The notes under the pieces are model-generated. The model saw only the letters and a program-made list of their open reading frames with translations. It was not told where the DNA came from and did no database searches. From an uncultured Bacteroides sp. (GTDB lineage: Bacteria > Bacteroidota > Bacteroidia > Bacteroidales > Bacteroidaceae): a DNA stretch of 64,000 nt. A program made the position numbers and the translations under genes. Below are positions 6,500 to 16,140 of this stretch, piece by piece. The stretch is taken from assembly GCF_910578895.1 (NCBI RefSeq), contig NZ_CAJTSC010000003.1, positions 49,995 to 113,994 of the forward strand, read 5' to 3'. Positions within the stretch are counted from its first letter, which is position 1. Each line of letters starts with the position of its first letter.

Positions 6500-9400
6500 T
6501 CAATCTTGCTGTAGGCTGAATTCTACAGGCTGTCCATGTTGGCAGTGAACAGTGAGAATGGAATTCTTTCCGTCTGCTGTCAGGCTTACCTTTTCATTGG
6601 GCGTACCGATTTTCCATCTGCCTTTTAACTCCAGTCTCTTTTCAAGCACGCGGCTGGGATTCTTGGTGGTATATGCCTTTTCCTCAATATTTAGGTTTGG
6701 ATCGCAAACGCTCATGATGATATTCGCTTTGTCCCTCCTATACATGACCATTGTTTCTGCCGGAATAAGACCAAGCAGGCTATCCCGTTGCGAGCGATAG
6801 GTTTCGAAGACAGCATAGGCGGTAATATCGGTTAATCGGTCGTGTACGATATGTGCACTATCATTCCGTTGTAATACTTCGTATGTTTGCGTAGCCTCAT
6901 GGTTTTTTAATTCCTGATCGGTTGGCTGTATCCATACGAGGTATTCATACGTTCCATTTTTAGGGGCTTTTCCGTGTTCAATCCACGCTGAAGCAAAAGT
7001 GCCCTGTGTAGCGGCACGTGTTTTTTCATGACGGGATTCCTGTTTCGTGATCTGTATTTGTACATCGCCGTCTTTCACGAAATAATGGTTATTGTAACCG
7101 TCCCGGATGGAGAGAGACTTTTCGGCAGTACCGGACAATTGCTTTTTGAAGCCAATCTCTTTTTCTTCTTCTCCGTTAACGAGGATGGTGCTTTTTCCTT
7201 TTTGAAATGTGCTCTGGAAGAGGGTTGTTTCGGTTGGATATTCGTTATTGCTGTTATGAATACCTGTTCCTAAACAGATCATCCTGTTTTCAAAACAGAA
7301 GACGGATTTGCGGGCTACGAAATCCGGGGTGAAGTTTTTCAGTTCACGTTCCATCAGTTTCGTAACAAACATGCCGTTTTTCCCTTCCAGTGAACTACTG
7401 CCTGAGAAATTCTCTTTGGAATGTGCCATGGTAGTTCCCGGTAGCGGGCTGTCCAGCAATTCGAATGGTAAGTGGATGGTGGTAGTTCCCGGCAGGCGAT
7501 TCCAATCCCAACCATTCTCATCGTAACCGCTGGAAAGACGTGAGGGGTATCCCATAATCTGGACGGAACCGTAACTCTGATAACGTCCGTAACGGTTGTC
7601 TTTCCGGTAAATCTCAGCTCCCCATACGTCAGTGGTATACCCTTTTAAGGTTACCATCCAATCGCTTCTCCGGAAAATACCCGCCGCTCCATAGTTATAT
7701 ACAAAAAATCCTTGTGGGGCAGAGGCGGGAGTGATACCTTGCGTTTTGAAGTAACGCACTTCGGGGGTATCCTTTTCACAAAGCCGCAGGTAGTCTGCTG
7801 CCAGATGATGATCGAAAGCATTACCCTCTCCCGATAAGTCTCCTGACAAGGCAAGATAAGCAAAAGCAGCTACATCATCCGCTTTCATCGAGCCGCCGAA
7901 AGGATGTCGTCCGCTGATGCCAACTCCCCACTCATATTTGTTGGAGTAGTTACGCATGGCAATAAAGGCGGATTTCAGTACTTGGCGGGCTTCTTCGGTA
8001 GGTTCATAGACCGTTTTATCGGTTAAGGCGATGAATTGTCCTACCATGGCTAACACACCTGTGGTATAGGCCGGATAGAAACCGCCATGGTGAAAAGTGG
8101 TTCCGTCTGTTTTGATACCTCCGATAGTGCCCGGAGTGTATTGAAGAGAAGAGGATACCCAGCGGGAAAGGCATTTCAGTGCGCGTACTCGTTCCCGCTC
8201 GTCAACGAACAGCAGTGCCGAAACTGTCTTGGCGGTTAAAAGCGTATGCCAACTGTCCAGCAATTCATCCCTGCCGTATTGATAAGGCCGGCGGGTTTCT
8301 TGCAAGGCAGACCAGAAAATGAGGGTAGACAAGATATTATCCCGGTTGGGAGCCTTCCGGATAGCGTCGCGCATTAACCAGGCTGTAGTATATATTTTCC
8401 GCACTTGATAGCCGTAATGATGATTGGTCCCCATTCCGCTGCCGAAAGAGAATCCCTGATTGATGGCGAAGTCCCAGACGGTGAAGTAATTCTGGCGGGA
8501 AGATGCGGAATGATTGTAATAAGCATCGTAAGCGAATCCGGAGAGCATTGTTTCCAGGTCATTCCAGGATATTTCTCCTTTAGAACGGTCCAGCTCATCG
8601 GGAGCCAGGATGGGAGCACCTGTGAATCCTGTTCCGGAGCGCTTAATATCGGCTTTCTGAAAGGCATCGTATGCTTTGGAGACTGCTTCTTTCGGTGCTT
8701 TTTGAATATCGAGGGCGGTGGTCAACCGTTGTTCCACTGTGCGCAGTTCCTCTTTTTCTGCTTGAGTGAGGGTGGAAGGTAGTGGGATATCATACTTATA
8801 TTGTTCCCATTGCCAAACCCGGCACCAATGCCACAGGTCACGATAGGAAAGGGAGTTATTGTAAGGCATCTGCAAGTCGGGGGTAGTGCGGTCGTTCATC
8901 TTTTTCACAGGGAAAGTCAGTCGGTCCAGAAATATGCGGCCTTTCCGTTCGGGGGCTGTCAGTCGGTAGCTTGCTATCTCTTTGTTTTGTTTATCTCCTT
9001 TCATGTGTTGGAAGCCAATCCAGCAGGCGCGCCAGCCGGCCGATGCCAACCGGAAACTGAACCAATAAGACACATCACCTTGGGGGGAAAGGAACTCAAA
9101 ACGAATGGAATCTTGCCGGGGGACTTCATTATAAATCCATAAGGTTATTCCGTACGAATTCTCCATCCGTTTATTAAGGGTGAGGGGCTGTTCCAGAGAA
9201 ACATTGAGTTTGGAACCGGAATGGAAATCCCATTCCAGGCTTTGTTTCCCCTCTTTGTAATACCGGGTGGACAGGGCGATTTTTCCCTTATCGGCTGTTG
9301 TAAACTCTTTGGGGATTTCTGTCTCGAAACCTATTAGTTGGGCAAAGGATACTTGGCTGCATAGCAACGCAAGGGTGAATAGCAAGTGTTTTCTGGTCAT
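6500..9400 (-). CDS. Chondroitin sulfate ABC lyase, PL8 family (second copy)
   Basis: The more canonical of the two PL8 lyases: 966 residues with a signal peptide ending at SFAQ. The catalytic residues are His438 and Tyr445 (FHHGGFYPAY), Arg498 (ISGRHPF) and Glu596 (WGAEIY), followed by DNRYGRYQSYG and WDWNRLPGTTTIHLP, which match Proteus chondroitinase ABC closely in memory. It should act in the periplasm or at the outer membrane, generating unsaturated disaccharides. It is the third gene of a SusC-SusD-PL8 series with a 130-bp gap after SusD, so it is probably co-transcribed. Only 77 bp separate its stop from the start of dus, which is read in the same direction. Confidence 0.93.
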   Translation of the reverse strand: MTRKHLLFTLALLCSQVSFAQLIGFETEIPKEFTTADKGKIALSTRYYKEGKQSLEWDFHSGSKLNVSLEQPLTLNKRMENSYGITLWIYNEVPRQDSIRFEFLSPQGDVSYWFSFRLASAGWRACWIGFQHMKGDKQNKEIASYRLTAPERKGRIFLDRLTFPVKKMNDRTTPDLQMPYNNSLSYRDLWHWCRVWQWEQYKYDIPLPSTLTQAEKEELRTVEQRLTTALDIQKAPKEAVSKAYDAFQKADIKRSGTGFTGAPILAPDELDRSKGEISWNDLETMLSGFAYDAYYNHSASSRQNYFTVWDFAINQGFSFGSGMGTNHHYGYQVRKIYTTAWLMRDAIRKAPNRDNILSTLIFWSALQETRRPYQYGRDELLDSWHTLLTAKTVSALLFVDERERVRALKCLSRWVSSSLQYTPGTIGGIKTDGTTFHHGGFYPAYTTGVLAMVGQFIALTDKTVYEPTEEARQVLKSAFIAMRNYSNKYEWGVGISGRHPFGGSMKADDVAAFAYLALSGDLSGEGNAFDHHLAADYLRLCEKDTPEVRYFKTQGITPASAPQGFFVYNYGAAGIFRRSDWMVTLKGYTTDVWGAEIYRKDNRYGRYQSYGSVQIMGYPSRLSSGYDENGWDWNRLPGTTTIHLPFELLDSPLPGTTMAHSKENFSGSSSLEGKNGMFVTKLMERELKNFTPDFVARKSVFCFENRMICLGTGIHNSNNEYPTETTLFQSTFQKGKSTILVNGEEEKEIGFKKQLSGTAEKSLSIRDGYNNHYFVKDGDVQIQITKQESRHEKTRAATQGTFASAWIEHGKAPKNGTYEYLVWIQPTDQELKNHEATQTYEVLQRNDSAHIVHDRLTDITAYAVFETYRSQRDSLLGLIPAETMVMYRRDKANIIMSVCDPNLNIEEKAYTTKNPSRVLEKRLELKGRWKIGTPNEKVSLTADGKNSILTVHCQHGQPVEFSLQQD

Positions 9401-9530
9401 AAGGTATATTGTTTTTTAAAAGTGATAAAAGAGGAGAGAAACCTCACGGTCACTCTCCTCCACACATATCAAATTGATTAAGGTCTATTTGATTTCATTT
9501 TAAGGTTAGAAGTTCTGTGTAATTAAATGA

Positions 9531-11111
9531 TTATTTCCAATATTTGTTTTGTTCCAATTTGGTGTTTACACCAAGTTCCTTAGTCGGAATGGGGAGGAAC
9601 TGGTTCTTTTCAGTTGTATTACTTACATACTGAGCCGCTCCTTTGGCATTGTTGGCAGTAGACCAGCGTGCATCATTGACTGCCGCTCCCAAATCCTCTT
9701 TGATAGCTTTGTAGTAAATGCCCCAACGCACCAGGTCGTACTTGCGAAGAGACTCAAAGCAAAGTTCGCGACCACGTTCATCGCGGATTAATTTCTGGAA
9801 GTCACCGTATGACAAATCTTTCACTTCGTCAATCCCTGCACGTTTACGTACTTCGTTGATACATGTGTAAGCTAATTCTGTAGGACCTTGGTTTGCTTCG
9901 TTTTCAGCTTCGGCGAGCATGAGCAGTACATCGGCATAGCGCAATATGCAATAATTTTCCTGTGTATAGTTCTTATGCTTAGGGCTGCTGCTCTCCCATT
10001 CACGACGGTATTTCCCACAACGACGGTCTACAATTTGGTTGTTTTTCCATGCAACTTGCACATCCTTATTGTTGAGCTTATAAGGTGCCATAGCTAAATC
10101 GCGGCGAGCATCTTTAGCATCGTACAAGTCCCAAAGAATCAAGCTTCCTGCATAGAAAGCATATGAGTAACCTGTACCAGTACCAGCTGAATTCTCCTGA
10201 AGGTTACCGATTACATTACCGATACGGCTTTCAGTATAACTTCCATCATCACGTGTTCCAACAAATTCTACTTCCCACATGCTTTCATTGTATGTAGTCT
10301 CATATTGGTCAGAAGCTAAGGCTTGCCACATGGCATATACATCCGGGTTCAGTTTATGTTTTTTAGAGTCGTATACTGCTTTAGCATACTTGGCAGCTTT
10401 TTCATAATATGGCTTTCCACCTTTTGAAGGTTCGCCTGCACGCCACAAACATACACGAGCCAGAATACCTTCTACTACAGTTTTTTTCACATGTGAAGGG
10501 GATGCATCGTAGTTGCTGTCATCTACCATATCGAGACAGTCTTCCATTTCCTGAATAATCCAGTCGAGTGCTTCGGCGTGGGGGGTAGCCTCCAGGCTGC
10601 TGACGGTGATATCTTTTACTGTTTCTTTACGGATGGGCACTTCATACCAACCTTGTACCAACAAGAAATGATAATAGGCGCGCAGGAATTTAGCTTCTCC
10701 TTTGATGCGTACTCTTACTTTCTCGTCAGAGATATTGGCCCCACCGATATTATCGAGCAATACATTGGCATTATTGATTCCTGAGTAAAGTGATTCCCAT
10801 GTGTACCATAAATCGGTATTACCTGTATTATGTGAATTGGCCACTACCGCACTTGTTTGGTTTTGACGATAGTAATAACTCAAATCGTCAATATTGGACA
10901 ACATGCAAGAATAACGGTTCCCATACACATGTTCTGTTGCCATTGTCCAGTATACACCGGCTAATGCCATTGTGCAATCAGTTTCATTCTTGTAGAATGT
11001 TTCAGGCGCTACAAAGTCGTAGGGCTTGGTGTCAAGCATATCGCAACCAGCCATAGAAGCAACTACTGCCAAGATGCAAACTTTCTTGAAGATATTATTG
11101 ATACTTTTCAT
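9531..11111 (-). CDS. SusD-family outer-membrane glycan-binding lipoprotein (chondroitin locus)
   Basis: A cell-surface lipoprotein that captures oligosaccharides and closes over the SusC transporter like a lid. It has 526 residues. The signal peptide ends in a lipobox at MAGC, followed by DMLDTKPYD; the acidic residues after Cys fit Bacteroides surface export. TPR-like helical segments (AKFLRAYYHFLLVQGWYEVP) and the C-terminal ILRYADVLLMLAEAENE, INEVRKRAG and DERGRELCFE signatures are typical of the SusD/RagB fold. It lies 23 bp after SusC. The ligand is inferred to be chondroitin/dermatan oligosaccharides from its PL8 and sulfatase neighbours. Confidence 0.93.
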   Translation of the reverse strand: MKSINNIFKKVCILAVVASMAGCDMLDTKPYDFVAPETFYKNETDCTMALAGVYWTMATEHVYGNRYSCMLSNIDDLSYYYRQNQTSAVVANSHNTGNTDLWYTWESLYSGINNANVLLDNIGGANISDEKVRVRIKGEAKFLRAYYHFLLVQGWYEVPIRKETVKDITVSSLEATPHAEALDWIIQEMEDCLDMVDDSNYDASPSHVKKTVVEGILARVCLWRAGEPSKGGKPYYEKAAKYAKAVYDSKKHKLNPDVYAMWQALASDQYETTYNESMWEVEFVGTRDDGSYTESRIGNVIGNLQENSAGTGTGYSYAFYAGSLILWDLYDAKDARRDLAMAPYKLNNKDVQVAWKNNQIVDRRCGKYRREWESSSPKHKNYTQENYCILRYADVLLMLAEAENEANQGPTELAYTCINEVRKRAGIDEVKDLSYGDFQKLIRDERGRELCFESLRKYDLVRWGIYYKAIKEDLGAAVNDARWSTANNAKGAAQYVSNTTEKNQFLPIPTKELGVNTKLEQNKYWK

Positions 11112-11134
11112 ATTAGTTTCTTGATTTTAGGTGA

Positions 11135-14100
11135 TTAGAAGGTTATGTTAATGCCAAGTGATGCGTTGAATGAGCGCGGATAAGCGGACCAGTCGAAACC
11201 GGGAGTTAATACACTGTTACGTGTAGAAACCTCAGGATCGGAACCGGAATAACCTGTAATGGTGGCTATATTCTCTGCCGAAACAAAGAGTCTGGCTGCA
11301 CTGATACCTAAAGAACGCAATGTGTTAGGTGTGAAATTGTAACCCAGCGAGATGGTCTTTAACTTCAAGAACGAACCGTCTTCTATATACAGAGAACTGT
11401 AATATTCTGCACCGATAGCTCTTGCACGTGGCATGTTGCTAGTCGGATTCTCAGGACTCCAGCGGTTTGTATAAGAAGCGAACATATTTGTATTCTTCTT
11501 ACTTTGAGGATTTTCAAACACCATGCGGTTCGCATTCAAAATATCGTTGCCGTAGCTCCATTGCAGGAAGATGTTAAGATCCCAGTTCTTGTAGACAAAG
11601 TTATTGCTGAAACCACCTGTATGCTTGGGCTGTCCGTTACCAATAATGGTGCGATCGTCATCTGTGATTTTATTTCCTTCTTTATCACTTAGCTTCTTAT
11701 ATTTCGGATCACCCGGTTGGGCATCGTCTGAAATACGAACTACATCATCTTTCAGTTTGTATATGGTTTTGCCATTAGCATCAACTGAGGTGTTGAAATC
11801 TTCATATTTGTAAACACCGTCATAGATGAAACCGTACATACTTCCGGCGGCATCACCTTTTTTGCTGATATAAGCAGGCATGGTTTTATATTTGTTATCC
11901 CAGTTTACGAAACTGATCATGTCATCTTGTCCGTAATTCAGTTCTACAATCTTATTGCTGTTGAGGGCAATGTTAAAGTTAGAAGTCCATGTGAAGTTCT
12001 TCTCTTTGATATTTATGGTTTCCAAAGTGAGTTCGAAACCTTTATTACGCAACTTACCAACATTCAGTGTAGCACTGGAGTAACCGGAACTTGCCGGAAC
12101 GTCTGCGCCTAACAGCAGGTCTTTGGTAGTTTTGATGTAGTAGTCCATCGTCACGTTGATGCGTCCGTCAAAGAAACCTAAATCCAAACCAAGGTCATAT
12201 TGTTCAGTTGTTTCCCATTTCAACTTTTCATTGGCCATAGAGCCTAATACATAACCGGGATAGAAAGAACTGTCCCAAGGATACTTGTATACATTAGAGC
12301 TAGTCACCAATTGTGCCATGTAATCGAAGTCACCGATACGGTTGTTACCTGTGAGACCCCAGCTTACACGCAATTTACCATTAGACAACCAAGGCAGTGG
12401 ATTGGAAACAAACTTTTCGCGTCCGAAAGCCCAAGCTAATGAAGCCGATGGAAAATAGCCCCAACGGTTACCCGGAGAGAACTTGGAAGAACCGTCAGTA
12501 CGCATAGATGCCGTAACATAATACTTGGATGCATAGTTATAATTAATACGTCCTAGGTAAGATATCATGGCATTTTCGCCTTGTGATGCCGTTACAACCG
12601 GAGTTGCGGAACCTTTGCCGATACCGGACATTCCGAAAGCTTCGTTTGTAATCTGTTCCTGAGTGATGCTGCTGAGGTAGCTTGTATATTTCTGGAAAGT
12701 GGCACCCACCAAAGCGTTTAAGTTATGGTCGTTCTTGGCATATACATATGACAATGTATTTTCGTTCAGGTAGTTTCTTGTCTCCTGTTGTCTCAGGAAT
12801 GCATTGATACCTTTGCTTCGTGTATTAGACGGATGCGTATTACCGGTACTGGTTTGGCTTCCGTTGAATTCTTCTCTTTTGATGTCACGACCGGTATATC
12901 CGGCAGTAGTTTTAAACTTCAGATTCTTGATGATTTCCCATTCTACGCCTAAGTTAGCTTGCAGATGGTTGGTTGTGGTACGACGGAACTCATTCTTTGC
13001 AGAGAGTACCGGGTTGAAACGGTAGTCATTACTCATGTCCACATCGCTATCGTACAGTTCGGCCAAAAGGTCGGAACCGGAAGGAGAAACCGGACGATAT
13101 CCCCATACGCTATACATCAGTGAATTGGATACTGTTGTTTCTGCGGTGGAAGGATTGGGACCGTTTAGTACGTTACTTGCAAAGTTTGCATTTGCATTGA
13201 TCTTTATGCTCTTATTGATTCTTTGGTTGAAGTTGAAACGGCCCTGGTAACGAGAGAGGTCAGAGTTGATGATGACACCCTGTTGGTTGCTGTAAGAGAG
13301 TGATGCAGAGTAGTCCATTTTATCGCTGCCACCACTTAAACCTATATAGTGGTTGTGGCTGATAGCTGTACGATAAACTTCGTCCTGCCAATCATAGCTC
13401 TTGAAGTTTTTATAATCATCGAGAGTAATACCATCTTTCAGATAGTAGTAAGCAAACTCATCCACTTTTTCTCCATCTACTTCTTTGGTATTTCCTTCCA
13501 TGATTTCCTTTTGCAGGTTGACGAAATCGTAGCCGTTCATCATGTCCATGGTGTTTCTTACTTTGCTAACACTGACACTACCATTATAAGTAAGAGTAGC
13601 TTTTCCGGCTTTACCCTTCTTGGTTGTGATGATAACAACACCATTGGCACCACGAGAACCGTAGATTGCTGTTGCAGAAGCATCTTTCAATACATCGATG
13701 GATTCAATATCGTTCGGGTTGAGGGCGCTCATTCCGGAAGTCTCGCTTGGGAAACCGTCAATAACGTATAACGGAGCAGTACTTTGAGTTAAAGAACCGG
13801 CACCACGGATTACGATATTAAAGTTGTCGCCCAAACCGCCATCTGTGGAAGATACCTGTACACCGGCGATACGTCCACCCAGTGTTTCTGCTACGTTGTT
13901 GATAGGGGTTTTGGTCAAGTCACTCATATTAGCCTTACCGATAGCTCCGGTTAAGTCGCGACGTTTTACGTCACCATAACCAACAGCCACAACGACTACC
14001 TCATCCAATGCCTGTGCGTCTTCTTGCAGAGTAACATTAAAAGTCTTTTGGCTTCCAACTTTAATTTCTTGAGTTTTATAACCTACAAAAGAGAATTGCA

Positions 14101-14314
14101 GGATATCAGAGGATTTAACATTGTTCAGTTTAAAACTACCATCGAGTGTAGTGATAGTTCCGTTAGTAGTTCCTTTTACAACGACGCTGACTCCGGGAAG
14201 TTCTCCCATAGCATCAACAACTTTACCTATAACTTGGCTACCTGTCTGTGCTTGTACGCTTAATACGCAGCAGAGAAAAGTTATCAGTAGCATTAAAGTT
14301 ACTTTCTGTTTCAT
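11135..14314 (-). CDS. SusC-family TonB-dependent outer-membrane transporter (chondroitin locus)
   Basis: A 1059-residue TonB-dependent importer. A signal peptide (ending SVQAQ) is followed by a carboxypeptidase-regulatory-like domain (residues about 27-105, GKVVDAMGELPGVSVVVKG). Next come a TonB box (LDEVVVVAVGYG), a plug domain with LYVIDGFP and DVLKDASATAIYGSRGANGVV, and a 22-strand barrel ending in the aromatic INITF typical of outer-membrane barrels. It forms the import pore with the adjacent SusD. The promoter box is at 14380-14387, with a candidate operator upstream. It is first in an operon with SusD and PL8; the sulfatase upstream is on the same strand. Confidence 0.94.
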   Translation of the reverse strand: MKQKVTLMLLITFLCCVLSVQAQTGSQVIGKVVDAMGELPGVSVVVKGTTNGTITTLDGSFKLNNVKSSDILQFSFVGYKTQEIKVGSQKTFNVTLQEDAQALDEVVVVAVGYGDVKRRDLTGAIGKANMSDLTKTPINNVAETLGGRIAGVQVSSTDGGLGDNFNIVIRGAGSLTQSTAPLYVIDGFPSETSGMSALNPNDIESIDVLKDASATAIYGSRGANGVVIITTKKGKAGKATLTYNGSVSVSKVRNTMDMMNGYDFVNLQKEIMEGNTKEVDGEKVDEFAYYYLKDGITLDDYKNFKSYDWQDEVYRTAISHNHYIGLSGGSDKMDYSASLSYSNQQGVIINSDLSRYQGRFNFNQRINKSIKINANANFASNVLNGPNPSTAETTVSNSLMYSVWGYRPVSPSGSDLLAELYDSDVDMSNDYRFNPVLSAKNEFRRTTTNHLQANLGVEWEIIKNLKFKTTAGYTGRDIKREEFNGSQTSTGNTHPSNTRSKGINAFLRQQETRNYLNENTLSYVYAKNDHNLNALVGATFQKYTSYLSSITQEQITNEAFGMSGIGKGSATPVVTASQGENAMISYLGRINYNYASKYYVTASMRTDGSSKFSPGNRWGYFPSASLAWAFGREKFVSNPLPWLSNGKLRVSWGLTGNNRIGDFDYMAQLVTSSNVYKYPWDSSFYPGYVLGSMANEKLKWETTEQYDLGLDLGFFDGRINVTMDYYIKTTKDLLLGADVPASSGYSSATLNVGKLRNKGFELTLETINIKEKNFTWTSNFNIALNSNKIVELNYGQDDMISFVNWDNKYKTMPAYISKKGDAAGSMYGFIYDGVYKYEDFNTSVDANGKTIYKLKDDVVRISDDAQPGDPKYKKLSDKEGNKITDDDRTIIGNGQPKHTGGFSNNFVYKNWDLNIFLQWSYGNDILNANRMVFENPQSKKNTNMFASYTNRWSPENPTSNMPRARAIGAEYYSSLYIEDGSFLKLKTISLGYNFTPNTLRSLGISAARLFVSAENIATITGYSGSDPEVSTRNSVLTPGFDWSAYPRSFNASLGINITF

Positions 14315-14379
14315 AAATATTAAATTAATTAGTTATTAAAAAGGTTGTTCTTTCTCGTTAAACGACTCGAATCACCATG

Positions 14380-14387
14380 CAAATGTA
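14380..14387 (-). promoter_or_regulatory. -7 box of the SusC-SusD-PL8 operon
   Basis: TACATTTG followed by GCA on the minus strand is a perfect match to TAnnTTTG. It predicts a start near 14373 and a leader of about 60 nt. No good -33 TTTG is visible, which fits a promoter that needs an activator such as the HTCS. Confidence 0.5.
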
Positions 14388-14409
14388 TGTGATTGAATAG
14401 AAGGCGACT

Positions 14410-14444
14410 TTCGCTAATAGTTCGCAAAAAGTACGAATTTGTAC
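14410..14444. promoter_or_regulatory. Candidate HTCS operator upstream of SusC
   Basis: TTCGC repeats directly at 14410 and 14421, 11 bp (one helical turn) apart. It is followed by the near-palindrome GTACGAATTTGTAC at 14431-14444. The site lies about 37-71 bp upstream of the predicted SusC start, where an AraC-type activator would bind. The assignment to the HTCS is inference. Confidence 0.35.
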
Positions 14445-14479
14445 ATTCTTGATGGAGAAAACCTGTTCTGTACGATTCC

Positions 14480-16039
14480 TTACCTTATCCTTTGGTTCTT
14501 ACCTGCTTTCACCTGCTCTAGTAATGCTGAAAGCTCTTTTACCTTCTCCGGATGCGTTGCTGCAACATTATCTTTTTCCGATGGATCGATGGAAATATTG
14601 TACAGTTGGGGTTCGGGGTCGTTTCCTAACTCCATTTTCGTCCAATGTTCGATGGCTGGTTTGTTGCTCGGTTCGATGTATTTCCATGTTCCTTGAATAA
14701 TTGATAAGGTATTATTCAGATTCTGCTGTACTACATAATCACATCCGGTATTATCTTTCCCTAAGAAAGTAGACAGTTGGTCACGGCTGTCGGGAGCGAC
14801 GGTTGCAGGGGTAAGTGGATGGTTTAGTAAGGTAGCCAAGGAAGCATACACGTCGATCATAGAGAATAAAGCTTGCTGTTTGCAAGGTTGAATACCGGCA
14901 GGCCAACGTACAATGAAGGGAATACGTGTTCCGGCTTCATAAGCACTATACTTACCGCCACGGTATTGTTTCATAGGCGTATGGCCGTTCAGCAATTCGA
15001 AAGCCTGATCCTGATAGCCGTCGTCAATAACGGGACCATTATCGCTACAGAACACAAAGATAGTGTTATCTGCAAGGTTCAGACTATCCAGAGTATTCAT
15101 GATCTCGCCTACAGTCCAATCCAGTTGCAGGATTACGTCGCCACGGGTTCCCATACCGCTCTTTCCGGCAAAACGGGCATGAGGTACGCGAGGAACGTGT
15201 ACGTCTTGTGTACCCATATACATGAAGAAAGGTTCGTCTTTATGTTTTATGATAAAGTCTTTAGCTTTACCGGTGATGACATCTGCAATGTCTTCATCTA
15301 CCCAAAGAGCCGATTTCCCACCAGTCATCCAGCCGATACGGGGAATACCGTTTACGATTGTATTATTATGACCCTGGCTGGGTTTCAGTTTTACGAGTTC
15401 GGGATTTTCTAGTCCGGTAGGCCAGTCACCTACTTTATGGTGGTAATTAACGGTAATGGGGTCGTCGGGGTCTAAACCTACAACGTGTCCGTTTTCTACG
15501 AATACGCAAGGTACACGATCCACAGTGGCGGGAATAATGTATTCATAATCAAATCCTATATCCTGGGTATTCGGCTTGATAAGATGGTTGAAGTCTGTGC
15601 CTCCTTTAGGACCAAGTCCCAGATGCCATTTACCAACGGCTCCGGTAGCATATCCTTCTGCCTTAAACATGTCGGCCATGGTGACGCAGGCTGTATCGAT
15701 AATGAGCTCGGAGTTGCCGGGGGCGATTCCTGTATTTTCCTGTCGCCAGGGATACATACCTGTCAACAGACCGAAGCGGGAGGGGGTACTGGTGGAAGAG
15801 GTGGCATAGGCATTAGTGAACTGCACACCTTGTCCGGCAAGGCGGTCGATATTGGGGGTACTTATTTTAGTGGCGCCATAGCAACTCAGGTCACCGATGC
15901 CCAGGTCGTCGGCAATCAGGTAGATAACATTAGGCTTCTGACGGGTAGTGTCGGCTGCTTCTTTCTTCGATGGATTTCCGCATCCGGCTATCAGGGCTGT
16001 GCTTGGAAGAAGGGACCATAAAGGGGAAAAATATTTCAT
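14480..16039 (-). CDS. Serine-type sulfatase (S1 family), probable N-acetylgalactosamine-6-O-sulfatase
   Basis: It hydrolyses sulfate esters on chondroitin sulfate saccharides. The protein has 519 residues with a lipoprotein signal (IAGC, Cys20). The active-site motif is Ser84-Thr-Pro-Ser-Arg88, followed by FGLLTG. The serine would become formylglycine through a radical-SAM maturase, which is not in this window. Metal-ligand motifs are IADDLGIGD near the N-terminus, VGKWHLG and FCSDNGP. Its place next to SusC and an HTCS, and its overall sequence, recall the exo 6-O-sulfatase of the B. thetaiotaomicron chondroitin locus (BT3333, from memory). The exact sulfate position is inferred. A TACCTTTG box at 16074 indicates its own promoter. 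Confidence 0.88.
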   Translation of the reverse strand: MKYFSPLWSLLPSTALIAGCGNPSKKEAADTTRQKPNVIYLIADDLGIGDLSCYGATKISTPNIDRLAGQGVQFTNAYATSSTSTPSRFGLLTGMYPWRQENTGIAPGNSELIIDTACVTMADMFKAEGYATGAVGKWHLGLGPKGGTDFNHLIKPNTQDIGFDYEYIIPATVDRVPCVFVENGHVVGLDPDDPITVNYHHKVGDWPTGLENPELVKLKPSQGHNNTIVNGIPRIGWMTGGKSALWVDEDIADVITGKAKDFIIKHKDEPFFMYMGTQDVHVPRVPHARFAGKSGMGTRGDVILQLDWTVGEIMNTLDSLNLADNTIFVFCSDNGPVIDDGYQDQAFELLNGHTPMKQYRGGKYSAYEAGTRIPFIVRWPAGIQPCKQQALFSMIDVYASLATLLNHPLTPATVAPDSRDQLSTFLGKDNTGCDYVVQQNLNNTLSIIQGTWKYIEPSNKPAIEHWTKMELGNDPEPQLYNISIDPSEKDNVAATHPEKVKELSALLEQVKAGKNQRIR

Positions 16040-16073
16040 AGTTTTTTGGACTTTAGATTGCTATTTCTAAGGT

Positions 16074-16081
16074 CAAAGGTA
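16074..16081 (-). promoter_or_regulatory. -7 box of the sulfatase promoter
   Basis: TACCTTTG on the minus strand, giving a leader of about 28 nt before the ATG at 16039. It lies just downstream of the mobile-like element at 16141-16530. No -33 element is evident. Confidence 0.5.
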
Positions 16082-16140
16082 GTGGTTTTTCCGGAATTGA
16101 GTGTGTAAGGGAGTACAAGGGAAGGATAAAAATGTACATA

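Noticed and set aside
14315..14479. Riboswitch or leader peptide ahead of SusC
   Set aside because: No stem series, aptamer signature or small frame with a ribosome-binding site could be supported in the roughly 60-nt predicted leader.
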